From the NCBI GenBank assembly GCA_004213155.1, contig SHAN01000002.1, positions 1 through 40,474 on the forward strand: a stretch of DNA of 40,474 bases, read 5' to 3'. The notes beneath the pieces were generated by a model. The model saw only the letters and a program-made list of their open reading frames with translations. It had not been told where the DNA came from and did not search any database. This DNA comes from Candidatus Pelagibacterales bacterium. Lineage in GTDB: Bacteria; Pseudomonadota; Alphaproteobacteria; Pelagibacterales; Pelagibacteraceae. Shown piece by piece: positions 18,370 through 29,044 of this stretch. The stretch's first letter is position 1. Each line of letters opens with the position of its first letter. Position numbers and translations under genes: made by a program.

Positions 18370-19445
18370 TATAAATTTCTTTCCTTTTTAATTTCATCAA
18401 TATTATGTACCATACTTTCATAAAATCCAGCTTTTGTAATTTTTACAAAGTCAGCTTTACCTCTAAGATTAATTATTTTTTTTGATCCCAAATATCCCAT
18501 TGATGATTTAAGTCCTCCAATTAATTTATAAATTACATCCTTTACTTTTCCTTTAAATTTTACCAAACCTTCTACTCCCTCTGGAACATATTTTGAAGTA
18601 TCTTTATACTTTTTTTGGAAATAACGATCTGCTGATCCTTTATTCATAGCTCCTACCGATCCCATTCCTCTAAAGTTTTTAAATAATTTTCCATTTTTTT
18701 TAATTAAATTACCTGGTGACTCTACAGTTCCAGCAAGCATCGATCCTATCATGACTGCATCTGCTCCTGCCGCCAAAGCTTTAGCTATATCTCCTGAAAA
18801 TTTTATACCTCCATCTGCAATAATTGATATATTTTTTTTCTTAATTCCTTTTTTTACATCTAATATTGCGCTTAATTGTGGTACTCCAATTCCTGCAACC
18901 AATCTTGTTGTACATATTGACCCAGGTCCTATTCCTACTTTAACTATGTCGACCCCTAATTTTATTAAAAAATTTGCAGCTTCTGCAGTGGCTATATTAC
19001 CAGCACAAATAGTTGTTTTTTTTGGTTTAATTTTCACGACTTTTTTTATTATTTCTGCAACTTTTTTACTATGCCCGTGTGCAGTATCTATTACTATTAA
19101 ATCAATTCCTTCTTTTAATAATAATTCTGCTCTTTTAAATTCTTTAGGACCTGCTCCTATAGCGGCACCAACTATTAATTTTTTAGCTTTAACTTTTTTA
19201 ATTTCTAAAATTTGTTTTTTAATATCTAAGTTTCTATGAATAACTCCTATCCCCCCAGATTCAGCAATAGCAATTGCCATTTTTGATTCTGTAACTGTAT
19301 CCATTGCAGATGATAATATTGGAATTTTTAAACTTAAATTTTTAGATAATTGTGTTTTAGTTTCAACCTCAGATGGCAAAACTTCAGAGTATTTTGGCTT
19401 TAATGTGACATCATCGAATGTTAATGCTTCTTTTATAGAACCCAT
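18369..19445 (-). CDS. guaB: IMP dehydrogenase lacking the CBS/Bateman module
   Basis: LTFDDVTLKPKYSEVLPSEV, SSAMDTVTESKMAIAIAESGGIGVIHRN, catalytic loop GIGPGSICTTRLVAGIGVPQ, FRGMGSVGAMNKGSADRYF. Only 358 aa, with no CBS pair between the two barrel halves. Confidence 0.93.
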   Translation of the reverse strand: MGSIKEALTFDDVTLKPKYSEVLPSEVETKTQLSKNLSLKIPILSSAMDTVTESKMAIAIAESGGIGVIHRNLDIKKQILEIKKVKAKKLIVGAAIGAGPKEFKRAELLLKEGIDLIVIDTAHGHSKKVAEIIKKVVKIKPKKTTICAGNIATAEAANFLIKLGVDIVKVGIGPGSICTTRLVAGIGVPQLSAILDVKKGIKKKNISIIADGGIKFSGDIAKALAAGADAVMIGSMLAGTVESPGNLIKKNGKLFKNFRGMGSVGAMNKGSADRYFQKKYKDTSKYVPEGVEGLVKFKGKVKDVIYKLIGGLKSSMGYLGSKKIINLRGKADFVKITKAGFYESMVHNIDEIKKERNL

Positions 19446-19483
19446 ATAGCTTTATATATGATTCTTAAATAATTAAAAAGATA

Positions 19484-20095
19484 TTACTTTAAATTTTTAC
19501 AAATTATATAATTTTCTTTAGATTCTTTTCTACTTGAATGTGGTTTATAAATTTTAACATCTTTAAATATATTTTTAGATGTAGTTATTATTTCTTTAAA
19601 ATTAGATCCCATAAATATTTTTGAAATAAAAATTCCATTTTTTTTAATTATATTTTTTGTAAAATTTAATACATCTAAACATAATTCTCCTGTAATTAAT
19701 GAATCTAAATTTTTATTACCTGTAGTATTTTGTGCCATATCAGAAACTATTAGATCTATTTTACTCTCAAAAAAGTTAATAACTTTTTTTTTAATTTCTT
19801 CGTCTGTAAAATCACCTAAAATAAATTTAACATTTTTAATTGGCTGCATTTCATTTATATCTATAGATAAAATTTTACCATTTTTAATTTTGTTATTTGC
19901 TACCTGAGACCATCCTCCTGGTGTAGATCCTATATCCAAAAATGTTTTTTTATTACTAAAAATTTTATATTTTTTGTCTATTTCAATTAATTTAAAAGCT
20001 GATCTTGATCTATAACCTTGTATTTGTGCTTCTCTAACATATATGTCTCTATGTTGTCTTTTTATCCAGTTTTTAGAAATTTTATTTTTTTTCAA
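19484..20095 (-). CDS. rlmE: 23S rRNA (uridine-2'-O-)-methyltransferase RlmE/FtsJ-like
   Basis: RSRSAFKLIEIDKKYKIF, LDIGSTPGGWSQVA, DLIVSDMAQNTTG, RKESKENYIICKNLK. Confidence 0.92.
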   Translation of the reverse strand: MKKNKISKNWIKRQHRDIYVREAQIQGYRSRSAFKLIEIDKKYKIFSNKKTFLDIGSTPGGWSQVANNKIKNGKILSIDINEMQPIKNVKFILGDFTDEEIKKKVINFFESKIDLIVSDMAQNTTGNKNLDSLITGELCLDVLNFTKNIIKKNGIFISKIFMGSNFKEIITTSKNIFKDVKIYKPHSSRKESKENYIICKNLK

Positions 20096-20098
20096 ATA

Positions 20099-21013
20099 TT
20101 AACTCTGCTGAAATCTTAAACTTTTTGAAATAGTTTTACCATCTACAGTTTCAATATCTATTTCAACTTCTTTATTCTCTCTCATATCTTTATTATTTTT
20201 CCATAAACCTGCTGCTAAATGCATAATGCCAATTTTTGTATTAGGTAAATATGGTTCAACAAAAGTTTGATTTTTTACATCAAATTTTGGTAATAAATTA
20301 CTTGCTATCCAATTGCAGTTTAAAGGTAAAAATTCAGTTTTAATATTATTTACATATACACATATGTTTATAGCTAATCCTTCTGAACCAAAAATATTTC
20401 CCTTTTTAAGAGCTATTCTTAAGTTATCCTGCCATATCTTCCAACAAGGAGAGTTTTTTTGTAATGAAAAAACGCCAATATTTATATGTGGTGCAAAAGC
20501 TAATTTTCTAGAAATTGCATTTGAAAATCCAGACTTTTTTGCATGTTTAAAATTCTGAGATTTTATTAATGCTATTTTTCCAAATAACCATTTTACTTTG
20601 GATAAAATTTTATAACCAGGTCCTATTGTTTGAGTAATGCCTAATTTTCCATTATCACAAGCTTTAAAATATAATTCAACACTAGACCAATCATTTACCC
20701 ATGCATCACAATCGATCCAAAGATACTTTTCATAATTAGGGAAATATTCTGGTAAAAAAGCCCTTGATACTTGGCTTTTAAGCCATTCTTTTCCTTTTAC
20801 TTTAAATTTTGATACCTCTATATCCCAATTAGCTTTTTTTATCTCATCTACTTTATCTTTTAATTTTGAGACCTGACTTTCAGTTAAACCTGCATCTAAA
20901 ACACAAATTGATATATCTTTGCTTTGCTGAAAACTTTTAATTGATAAAATAAGTTCATTTAATAATTCAAAATAATTGGAATCTGCAAGTGCTACGATTG
21001 CATTAGATTTCAT
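20099..21013 (-). CDS. Family 8-like glycosyltransferase
   Basis: IVALADSNYFELLNELILSI, DxD-type motif YLWIDCDAWV, INIGVFSL, IMHLAAGLWK. Confidence 0.65.
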   Translation of the reverse strand: MKSNAIVALADSNYFELLNELILSIKSFQQSKDISICVLDAGLTESQVSKLKDKVDEIKKANWDIEVSKFKVKGKEWLKSQVSRAFLPEYFPNYEKYLWIDCDAWVNDWSSVELYFKACDNGKLGITQTIGPGYKILSKVKWLFGKIALIKSQNFKHAKKSGFSNAISRKLAFAPHINIGVFSLQKNSPCWKIWQDNLRIALKKGNIFGSEGLAINICVYVNNIKTEFLPLNCNWIASNLLPKFDVKNQTFVEPYLPNTKIGIMHLAAGLWKNNKDMRENKEVEIDIETVDGKTISKSLRFQQS

Positions 21014-21811
21014 TTATAGCATATCCTCTTGATCATCTTCATTAATATCAGCTAAGTCATTTTTAGACTTGATATTATTATAATGAATAATGCTCACTGG
21101 AATTAACAATATATAAATTAATCCAGAGATAAAAACTGTTTTAAATGTATATATAATTAACAGTCCTATAAAAATACCTATACCAAATAATAGAAAAACT
21201 GTTGATTTTCTAGGTATAACTATTTTTTTAAAAGAATAAGTTGGTATTTTACTTATCATTAATAATGGTACAATTATAAACATAGTAGAAACTATATATG
21301 TATTATCAATTATCGAAAAAATATTTGATTTTTCAAAAATTAACGGCATTAAAAGTAAGATTGCTCCTGCTGGTGCAGGAACTCCTTCAAAAAAATTATC
21401 TTTCCATTCATGATTTATGTTTGAGGTAATATTAAATCTAGCAAGTCTTAATGCTACACAAACAACATACATTAAACATAGTAACCAACCAATTTTTTCA
21501 ATTTGATTAAGATGCCAAAAATACATTATAAAAGCTGGTGCAACTCCAAAGCTAATTACATCAGTTAATGAATCTAATTCTTTACCCACTTTTGAAGTTC
21601 CTTTAATCAACCTAGCTACTCTCCCATCAAGCGAATCCATTATTGCTGCAAATAAAATTGCTATTATGGATAATTCAAACCTGTTATCTAGTGCAAATTT
21701 AATTGAACTTAAACCAATGCATACTCCAATTATCGTTATTAAATTTGGAAGTAAAATACGAGAATTTTTTTCAGAGACTACTTTAATTTTATTTTGTAAG
21801 TTAATACTCAT
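21014..21811 (-). CDS. pssA: CDP-diacylglycerol--serine O-phosphatidyltransferase
   Basis: CDP-alcohol phosphatidyltransferase motif DSLDGRVARLIKGTSKVGKELDSLTDVISFG; paired with psd. Confidence 0.94.
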   Translation of the reverse strand: MSINLQNKIKVVSEKNSRILLPNLITIIGVCIGLSSIKFALDNRFELSIIAILFAAIMDSLDGRVARLIKGTSKVGKELDSLTDVISFGVAPAFIMYFWHLNQIEKIGWLLCLMYVVCVALRLARFNITSNINHEWKDNFFEGVPAPAGAILLLMPLIFEKSNIFSIIDNTYIVSTMFIIVPLLMISKIPTYSFKKIVIPRKSTVFLLFGIGIFIGLLIIYTFKTVFISGLIYILLIPVSIIHYNNIKSKNDLADINEDDQEDML

Positions 21812-22459
21812 TTAAATTTTAGCTATTAATGTTTCTCCAGCTGTTGTATTCTGTTTTTCTTTTACTAGAGTGTTAAAGTTTTCATAATATATATCTACTC
21901 TACTTCCAAATCTTATCATGCCAACTCTTTCTCCTTGTTTAATATCTTGATTTTCATGACATTCACAAACAATTCTTCTTGCAACTAAACCTGCAATTTG
22001 TACAATAATAATTTCTTCACCTTTGTTATTTATAACTTTTATATAATTTCTTTCATTATGTTCGCTAGCTTTATCTAATGAAGCGTTCAAAAATTTTCCT
22101 GGTTTATAAACTATCTCTGATATTTTTCCATCACACGGTATTCTATTTACGTGACAATTAAATACATTCATAAATATACTTACTCTTTTAAATTTTTTAT
22201 TTTCTAAATTTAATTCTTTTGGTCCGTCAACTTCGCTTATTTGAGTTATCAACCCATCCGCCGGGCTAACTAGATAGTTTTCATTATCAATTGATATTCT
22301 CTCAGGGTCTCTGAAAAAGTAGTAAACCCAAATGGTTAGTACAAAAGTAATAAAAGCTAAAAATTTTGAAAAAAATAGTAAAAAAAGAGTTATAAAAATA
22401 GAAATTACAATAAACTTGTAGCCTTCAGAATGAATTTTTGGAAAAATAGTATTAATCAT
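21812..22459 (-). CDS. psd: Phosphatidylserine decarboxylase proenzyme (short form)
   Basis: YYFFRDPER, VSPADGLI, FMNVFNCHVNRIPCDG, pyruvoyl site RFGSRVDIY. Confidence 0.94.
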   Translation of the reverse strand: MINTIFPKIHSEGYKFIVISIFITLFLLFFSKFLAFITFVLTIWVYYFFRDPERISIDNENYLVSPADGLITQISEVDGPKELNLENKKFKRVSIFMNVFNCHVNRIPCDGKISEIVYKPGKFLNASLDKASEHNERNYIKVINNKGEEIIIVQIAGLVARRIVCECHENQDIKQGERVGMIRFGSRVDIYYENFNTLVKEKQNTTAGETLIAKI

Positions 22460-22535
22460 ATTCGTATAATTGATAATTTTAGGTTAATATGTATATAAAC
22501 CACATAATTTCAATTAATAAGATATAATTAATATA

Positions 22536-23750
22536 ATGTCCAAAATTAAGGTTAAAAACCCAATAGTTGAGCTCGATGGTGACGAAATGACTAGGGTCAT
22601 ATGGAAATTTATCAAAAATAAACTTATCCTTCCTTATCTAGACTTAGGAATAGAATATTACGATTTAGGGATGGAAAGCAGAGACAAAACCTCTGATCAA
22701 ATTACAATTGACTGTGCTAATGCAATTAAAAAAAATGGTGTAGGAATTAAATGTGCCACAATAACACCAGACGAAATTAGAGTTGAAGAGTTCAATCTTA
22801 AAAAAATGTGGAGATCACCAAATGGAACAATAAGAAATATAATAGGTGGTACAGTTTTTAGAGAACCAATTATTTGTAAAAATATACCTAAACTAGTTCC
22901 ATCCTGGACTGATCCTTTAATTATTGGAAGACATGCATTTGGTGATCAATATAGGGCTACTGATTTTAAAGTTCCTGGAAAAGGTAAAATGGAAATAAAA
23001 TGGACATCTGAAGATAAAAAAAAAGAAATAAAATATGAAGTATATAATTTTCCTGGAGCTGGAGTTGCTTTATCAATGTACAATTTAGATAAATCTATTG
23101 AAGACTTTGCAAGAGCTTGCTTTAATTATGGATTAATTAAAAATTGGCCTGTTTACTTATCTACTAAGAATACAATTCTAAAAGTCTATGATGGTAGATT
23201 TAAAGATATTTTTCAGGAAATTTATGAAAATGAATTTAAAGTAAAATTTGAAAAAAAAAATATTATATATGAGCATAGACTAATTGACGACATGGTTGCT
23301 AGCGCTATGAAATGGAGTGGAAAATATATATGGGCTTGTAAAAATTATGATGGAGACGTTCAGTCAGATACAGTAGCTCAAGGATACGGGTCGCTTGGAC
23401 TAATGACAAGTGTATTACTGGCACCAGACGGAAGAACAATGGAAGCTGAAGCTGCTCACGGAACAGTAACTAGGCATTATAGAATGCATCAAGAAGGTAA
23501 AGAAACTTCTACAAATCCAATTGCTTCAATATTTGCTTGGACAAGAGGATTGGCACATAGAGGTAAATTAGATAATAACGAAGAACTTATTAAATTTGCA
23601 AATACACTTGAGCAAGTTTGCATTAAAAGTGTTGAAAATGGATCAATGACTAAAGACCTTGCAATATTGATTGGACCTTCTAGTAAGTTTCTAACAACTA
23701 ACCAATTTTTAGATGTAATAGATAAAAATTTAAAAAAAAAATTAAATTAA
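22536..23750 (+). CDS. icd: NADP-dependent isocitrate dehydrogenase (eukaryote-like type)
   Basis: [69 protein letters not shown]. Confidence 0.96.
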   Translation: MSKIKVKNPIVELDGDEMTRVIWKFIKNKLILPYLDLGIEYYDLGMESRDKTSDQITIDCANAIKKNGVGIKCATITPDEIRVEEFNLKKMWRSPNGTIRNIIGGTVFREPIICKNIPKLVPSWTDPLIIGRHAFGDQYRATDFKVPGKGKMEIKWTSEDKKKEIKYEVYNFPGAGVALSMYNLDKSIEDFARACFNYGLIKNWPVYLSTKNTILKVYDGRFKDIFQEIYENEFKVKFEKKNIIYEHRLIDDMVASAMKWSGKYIWACKNYDGDVQSDTVAQGYGSLGLMTSVLLAPDGRTMEAEAAHGTVTRHYRMHQEGKETSTNPIASIFAWTRGLAHRGKLDNNEELIKFANTLEQVCIKSVENGSMTKDLAILIGPSSKFLTTNQFLDVIDKNLKKKLN

Positions 23751-26408
23751 AGTCTTAATTTTTTCAAAAGCTATATCAATTTTACTCTTATCTTGACCTC
23801 CAGCTTGAGCAAAATCTTTTCTTCCACCACCTCCTTGTCCACCAATAATTTCTGAACTTGCTTTAACAAATTTAACTGCATCGAATTTTTCTATTAATTT
23901 ATTTGTTATTCCAACTGCAACTCCTACTTTGTCATCTTTGCTAGCAAAAACAACAACTATACCTTCTCCCAATTCTTTTTTTCCATCGTCTACTAATTTT
24001 CTTAATTCTTTTGGTGGAAGACCCTCAACATATTGAAATCTTATTTTAATTCCTTTAATTTCCTCATCTTTAATTTTATTTTTTGTTTCATCAATTAAAA
24101 TTGTATTAACTGTTAAAGTTTCTAGTTGTTTAATTAAATTTTTTATTAATAATTTTTGATCTGATTGATCTAAAATTGGTTTACCACCCAAACTTATTAT
24201 TTGTTTACTTAAATCTTTAATTATTTCATCATTCTTTTCTGCTGATAGACTTGATAATTTTTCTTTATTTTTTAAAAAATCATCTAATTGTTTGTCTCTT
24301 AAAGCCTCAATTCTTCTTACTCCAGCTGCTATTGAAGACTGGCTGACAATTTTAAATTTACCAATATCACCAGTGTTTTTTACATGAGTTCCGCCACAAA
24401 GTTCGGTAGAAAAATATTTTCCATTTTCATCACCCATTGAGAGTACTCTTACTTCATCACCATATTTTTCTCCAAATAATGCCAAAGCTCCATTTTCAAC
24501 AGCTTCATCAGGTGTCATCAGTCTTGTTTTAACATCTGTTTTTTTTGTAACCATTAAATTTACAAATGTTTCAATTTCTTCAATTTCTTCATTAGAGATA
24601 GGTTTCATGTGACTAAAGTCAAATCTCAATCTACTAGGTTCAACTAAAGAACCTTTCTGTGTTACGTGTGTACCCAAAACTCTTCTTAATGACTCATGTA
24701 ATAAATGCGTAGCAGAATGGTATGCTTTCGTATCATTTCTTCTCTCTTCATTAATTTTCATTTCAACATGATCTTTTATTTTAATAGATCCATTTATTAC
24801 TTTTCCATAATGGACATAAAGATCACCTAATTTTTTTTGAACATCTGTAACCTCAAATTTAAAATCTCCTGAGATCATTTCTCCGATGTCACCAACTTGA
24901 CCTCCGGACTCCCCATAAAATGGAGTTTGATTTGTAATAATCATTCCTTCATCATTTGATTTCAATTCATTAATTTCTTTATTATTTTTTAACAAGGATA
25001 AAACAGAACCTTCGGCATTATTTGTTTCGTAGCCAAGAAATTCTGTTGCACCCAGTTTTTCTCTAATAGCAAACCAAATATCTTCAACTAATGCATCTCC
25101 TGAACCTTTCCAATTTTTTTTAGCAAGCTCTCTACCTTCTTTCATTAGGGAATTAAATTTTTCTATATCAATAGAAAGAGATTTATTTCTTAAAATATCT
25201 TCAGTAAGATCTAATGGAAAGCCATAAGTATCATATAATTTAAATGCTACTTCACCAGGAAGAACTTTATCTATTTTTGATATTTCATCATTCAATATTT
25301 TAATTCCACGATCTAATAAAACTAAAAACTTTTCTTCTTCCATTTTTAAAGTTTCTTTTATTAAAGATTCCGCTCTTTTTAATTCAGGATAATTTCCTGA
25401 CATTTCATTTTTTAAAGTTTCAAATAAATTATAAAAAACTGGTTCTTTGGAACCCAATAAATGTGAGTGCCTCATACCTCTTCTCATAATTCTTCTTAAA
25501 ACATATCCTCTACCTTCATTAGATGGCAAAACACCTTCTGCTATTAAAAAAGAACTTGCTCTTAAATGATCCGCAATAACTCTAAAACTTGATAGATTTT
25601 TTTGATCTGGTTTTTTTTTAACAATATCAGAAGTTGAAAGAATTAATTTTTTAAAATGATCTGTTTCGTAATTATCATGTGTTCCTTGTAGTAGAGCTGA
25701 GACTCTTTCCAAACCCATACCAGTATCAACAGACGGCTTAGGTAGATCTATTCTCTTATCTTTTGAAATTTGTTCATATTGCATAAAAACTAAATTCCAA
25801 ATTTCAATAAATCTGTCACCATCTTCATTTTTTGTTCCTGGCAAACCTCCTTTCAAGTGATCTCCATGATCATAAAAAATTTCTGAGCATGGGCCACAAG
25901 GACCAGTTTCACCCATAGACCAAAAATTATCAGAGGTGGAAATTCTTAAAATCCGATCTTCATTTAAACCTGCTATTTTTTTCCAAAAATTAAATGCTTC
26001 ATCATCTTTGTGAAAAACTGTTACATATAGCCTATTTTTATCTATACCAAAATCTTTAGTAATTAAATCCCATGCATAATAAATTGCTTTTTCTTTAAAA
26101 TAATCTCCAAAAGAAAAATTTCCTAACATCTCAAAAAAAGTATGGTGTCTTGGAGTATAGCCAACATTTTCTAAATCGTTATGTTTTCCTCCAGCTCTTA
26201 CACATTTTTGAGAAGTAGTGGCTTTTTGATAATTTCTTTTTTCTAATCCAGTAAATACATTCTTAAACTGTACCATTCCAGAATTAGCAAACATCAATGT
26301 TGGGTCGTTATTTGGAACTAGATTGCTAGATTCAACTATCTTATGATCATTTTTTTCAAAATACTTTAAGAAAGTTTCTCTTATTTGATTTAGTGATTTC
26401 TGAGCCAT
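23742..26408 (-). CDS. alaS: Alanyl-tRNA synthetase
   Basis: [40 protein letters not shown]-type motif, editing-domain [32 protein letters not shown]. Confidence 0.98.
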   Translation of the reverse strand: MAQKSLNQIRETFLKYFEKNDHKIVESSNLVPNNDPTLMFANSGMVQFKNVFTGLEKRNYQKATTSQKCVRAGGKHNDLENVGYTPRHHTFFEMLGNFSFGDYFKEKAIYYAWDLITKDFGIDKNRLYVTVFHKDDEAFNFWKKIAGLNEDRILRISTSDNFWSMGETGPCGPCSEIFYDHGDHLKGGLPGTKNEDGDRFIEIWNLVFMQYEQISKDKRIDLPKPSVDTGMGLERVSALLQGTHDNYETDHFKKLILSTSDIVKKKPDQKNLSSFRVIADHLRASSFLIAEGVLPSNEGRGYVLRRIMRRGMRHSHLLGSKEPVFYNLFETLKNEMSGNYPELKRAESLIKETLKMEEEKFLVLLDRGIKILNDEISKIDKVLPGEVAFKLYDTYGFPLDLTEDILRNKSLSIDIEKFNSLMKEGRELAKKNWKGSGDALVEDIWFAIREKLGATEFLGYETNNAEGSVLSLLKNNKEINELKSNDEGMIITNQTPFYGESGGQVGDIGEMISGDFKFEVTDVQKKLGDLYVHYGKVINGSIKIKDHVEMKINEERRNDTKAYHSATHLLHESLRRVLGTHVTQKGSLVEPSRLRFDFSHMKPISNEEIEEIETFVNLMVTKKTDVKTRLMTPDEAVENGALALFGEKYGDEVRVLSMGDENGKYFSTELCGGTHVKNTGDIGKFKIVSQSSIAAGVRRIEALRDKQLDDFLKNKEKLSSLSAEKNDEIIKDLSKQIISLGGKPILDQSDQKLLIKNLIKQLETLTVNTILIDETKNKIKDEEIKGIKIRFQYVEGLPPKELRKLVDDGKKELGEGIVVVFASKDDKVGVAVGITNKLIEKFDAVKFVKASSEIIGGQGGGGRKDFAQAGGQDKSKIDIAFEKIKTLI

Positions 26409-26460
26409 ATTTATAAAATACAGCTTTTTTATTTGATGTCTAGTTTATGATTTTTGCGAT

Positions 26461-26482
26461 AAGGCGCTTTTTAAAGCGCCTT
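26461..26482 (-). terminator. Putative hairpin terminator downstream of recA (also T-rich on the + strand)
   Basis: AAGGCGCTTT..AAAGCGCCTT inverted repeat in the recA-alaS spacer; T-run mainly on the + side, so directionality is uncertain. Confidence 0.6.
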
Positions 26483-26507
26483 TTTCACTGCTAAAGATAG
26501 CTATTTA

Positions 26508-27638
26508 CTAATCTTTTTTAACTTCTTCTTTCGGCAATTCTTTTGGTGCTTTTACTTCTTCATTTTTTTTTTCGATAGGATTGCCTTCTATTTTTTTAGA
26601 TATAACTCCTGCTTTTTCTCTTACTGCCATTTCTATTTCAGCTGCAATTTTGGGGTTCTGTTCTAAATAAATTTTAGCATTTTCTCTTCCTTGTCCTATC
26701 TTTTCACCTTTATATGCATACCATGCACCCGATTTTTCTACTATGTCTGCTTTTGCTCCAAGATCTATTAGTTCTCCTGTTTTACTAATACCTTTTCCAT
26801 ACATTAAATCAAATTCTACAACCTTGAATGGAGGAGACACTTTGTTTTTTACTACTTTAACACGTGTAGAGTTTCCTACTATTAAATCTTTATCTTTTAT
26901 AGCTCCGATTCTTCTTATATCCATTCTTACTGATGAATAGAATTTTAAAGCATTTCCTCCTGATGTTGTCTCTGGATTGCCAAACATTACTCCAATTTTC
27001 ATTCTTATTTGATTAATAAATATGACCATTGTGTTTGTTCTTGAAATTGAACTAGTTAGTTTTCTTAAAGCTTGGCTCATTAATCTTGATTGAAGGCCCA
27101 CATGATGATCTCCCATCTCACCTTCTATTTCAGCTCTTGGCGTTAGTGCAGCAACTGAATCAACAACCAAAACTGATATTGAACCTGATTTGATTAATGT
27201 GTCAGCAATCTCTAATGCTTGCTCACCAGTATCTGGTTGAGAAATTAAGAGTTCATCTGTTTTTACTCCTAAAGCTTTGGCGTATACTGGATCTAAGGCA
27301 TGCTCAGCATCAATAAATGCACATATTCCACCTGCTTTTTGTGCTTCTGCTATTACTTGTAATGTTAATGTTGTTTTTCCTGATGATTCTGGCCCATAAA
27401 CTTCTACTACTCTACCTTTTGGAAGGCCTCCTATTCCAAGTGCTAAATCTAAACTTAACGAACCTGTAGATATAGACTCTACATCCATTGCAGATTGTTG
27501 ACCAAGCTTCATAACAGAACCTTTTCCAAAATTATCTGTAATTTGATTTATTGCAGCATCTAAAGCTTTATCTTTTTCTTTGCTTTCTGCTTCTTGGTTT
27601 TTGCTTGATTTTACTATTTTTAAGTTATTTTTAGTCAT
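26508..27638 (-). CDS. recA: Recombinase A
   Basis: [81 protein letters not shown]. Confidence 0.98.
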   Translation of the reverse strand: MTKNNLKIVKSSKNQEAESKEKDKALDAAINQITDNFGKGSVMKLGQQSAMDVESISTGSLSLDLALGIGGLPKGRVVEVYGPESSGKTTLTLQVIAEAQKAGGICAFIDAEHALDPVYAKALGVKTDELLISQPDTGEQALEIADTLIKSGSISVLVVDSVAALTPRAEIEGEMGDHHVGLQSRLMSQALRKLTSSISRTNTMVIFINQIRMKIGVMFGNPETTSGGNALKFYSSVRMDIRRIGAIKDKDLIVGNSTRVKVVKNKVSPPFKVVEFDLMYGKGISKTGELIDLGAKADIVEKSGAWYAYKGEKIGQGRENAKIYLEQNPKIAAEIEMAVREKAGVISKKIEGNPIEKKNEEVKAPKELPKEEVKKD

Positions 27639-27687
27639 TTTAGCCCTTTTTTATTATATTTTTATATTACGAATCATCTATATAAAT

Positions 27688-27702
27688 GTACACATTTTGT
27701 TC
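27688..27702 (-). promoter_or_regulatory. Candidate LexA/SOS box upstream of recA (one mismatch from GAAC-N7-GAAC)
   Basis: Minus strand GAAC-AAAATGT-GTAC, about 50-64 nt upstream of the recA start. Confidence 0.5.
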
Positions 27703-27744
27703 TCATTATCAATAGTTAATAATTTTAATTAAAAAAGACTTATT

Positions 27745-29043
27745 TTACTTAATTTTTAGATAGCTACTATTCAAAAGGCCTATAGCTTGCAAAAGTTTAA
27801 AATTAGCTAAAAGATAATTTCTTTCAGAGTTTGCCAAACTTATTTTTGAATTCAATAAAATAGAATTTGATTGGATAACATCAAGTGTCGATCTTCCTAG
27901 GCCAGATTCATATTCTACCGTTATTCCTTCATTTGCAATCTGAGCAGCTTTAACTTGAGACCTAACCGACTGTAGTAAACTTTTTGTTGATTGAAGATTT
28001 GACCAACTACTAGCTACCATGGTGTCATTAGTTTTAATAGCACTATCCAATAATAATTTTTTATTATTTTTTAAATTTTTATTTTTATTTAATGAAGCTC
28101 TATTTTTTCCACCTGAATAGAACGGCCAGGTAACAGTTGCTTTCAAAGTATTTTTATCTCTTTCATCATAAGTTGAACTAAAATCATCTGACCTAGAATT
28201 TTCATATGATAATGTTGCAGAGGGTGATAAGCTTGACCTTGCAATAATAATATCTTGTTCTGATTTCTCATATTCTAATTTAGCAATAAGTAAATTAGGA
28301 TTAGTATTTTTAGAAATTTTAATTGCCTCAATTAAATTGTTTGGAATATTAAATACTATAGTAGAATTTTTATCTAAAATATTTACGTTTGAAATTGGGC
28401 CTATAACATTTTCATAATTTAATTTATTTGTAGTAATTTCATTTTTTGACTCAATATATCTTGCTTGAGCTTCTGCAAAAGATGCTTCTGATTGCGCTAA
28501 GTCAGTTAGTGTTATTTCTCCTTGCTCAAGCCTTACTTGATCTGTTTCAACTTGTCTTTCTAATAAACTTAAATTACTTTCATTAATTTTTGATTTTTCA
28601 TTAGCTAGTATTAAACCTGAATAAGCTTCAATAGCTTTTAAGATAATCTCTTGCTCTTTTTTTTGTAATTTAGCTTTTGCAATATCTAAATTAATTTTAC
28701 TTTTTTCACGTTTAGCAACTCCACCAAATCCCTGATAAAGATTTTGTTCTATTTTAAAAGTTTGTGTCAAAGGATCAGTATCAGTAGCTGAAATATCTGC
28801 TCCAGATTGATTAGTTAACTTAGTAGTATTTTCCTGACTCTTTGATCCTGATATTGAAAGTGTTGGTAAAAATTCACTTTTAGAAATTTTTAAATCTTCT
28901 TTTGAAACTTTAATATTTTCTCTTTCTGCATTAAGTTCTGGGTTATTTTTGTATGCTTGTGATAAAGCTTCAGATAAAGTAACTGCAAAAACTTGTTGAT
29001 TTATAAAAATAATAAATACTAGTGTTAAAAAAATTTTTTTCAT
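27745..29043 (-). CDS. TolC-family outer membrane efflux protein
   Basis: Signal peptide MKKIFLTLVFIIFINQQVFA, LSEALSQAYKNNPELNAERENIK, coiled-coil repeats, QNLYQGFGG, YESGLGRSTLDVIQSNS. The track ORF begins at 29076; the signal-peptide Met at 29043 is preferred. Confidence 0.9.
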   Translation of the reverse strand: MKKIFLTLVFIIFINQQVFAVTLSEALSQAYKNNPELNAERENIKVSKEDLKISKSEFLPTLSISGSKSQENTTKLTNQSGADISATDTDPLTQTFKIEQNLYQGFGGVAKREKSKINLDIAKAKLQKKEQEIILKAIEAYSGLILANEKSKINESNLSLLERQVETDQVRLEQGEITLTDLAQSEASFAEAQARYIESKNEITTNKLNYENVIGPISNVNILDKNSTIVFNIPNNLIEAIKISKNTNPNLLIAKLEYEKSEQDIIIARSSLSPSATLSYENSRSDDFSSTYDERDKNTLKATVTWPFYSGGKNRASLNKNKNLKNNKKLLLDSAIKTNDTMVASSWSNLQSTKSLLQSVRSQVKAAQIANEGITVEYESGLGRSTLDVIQSNSILLNSKISLANSERNYLLANFKLLQAIGLLNSSYLKIK

Positions 29044-29044
29044 A

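Noticed and set aside
18751-19239. 162-aa + strand ORF
   Set aside because: Entirely antisense within guaB; composition is that of a complementary-frame artefact.
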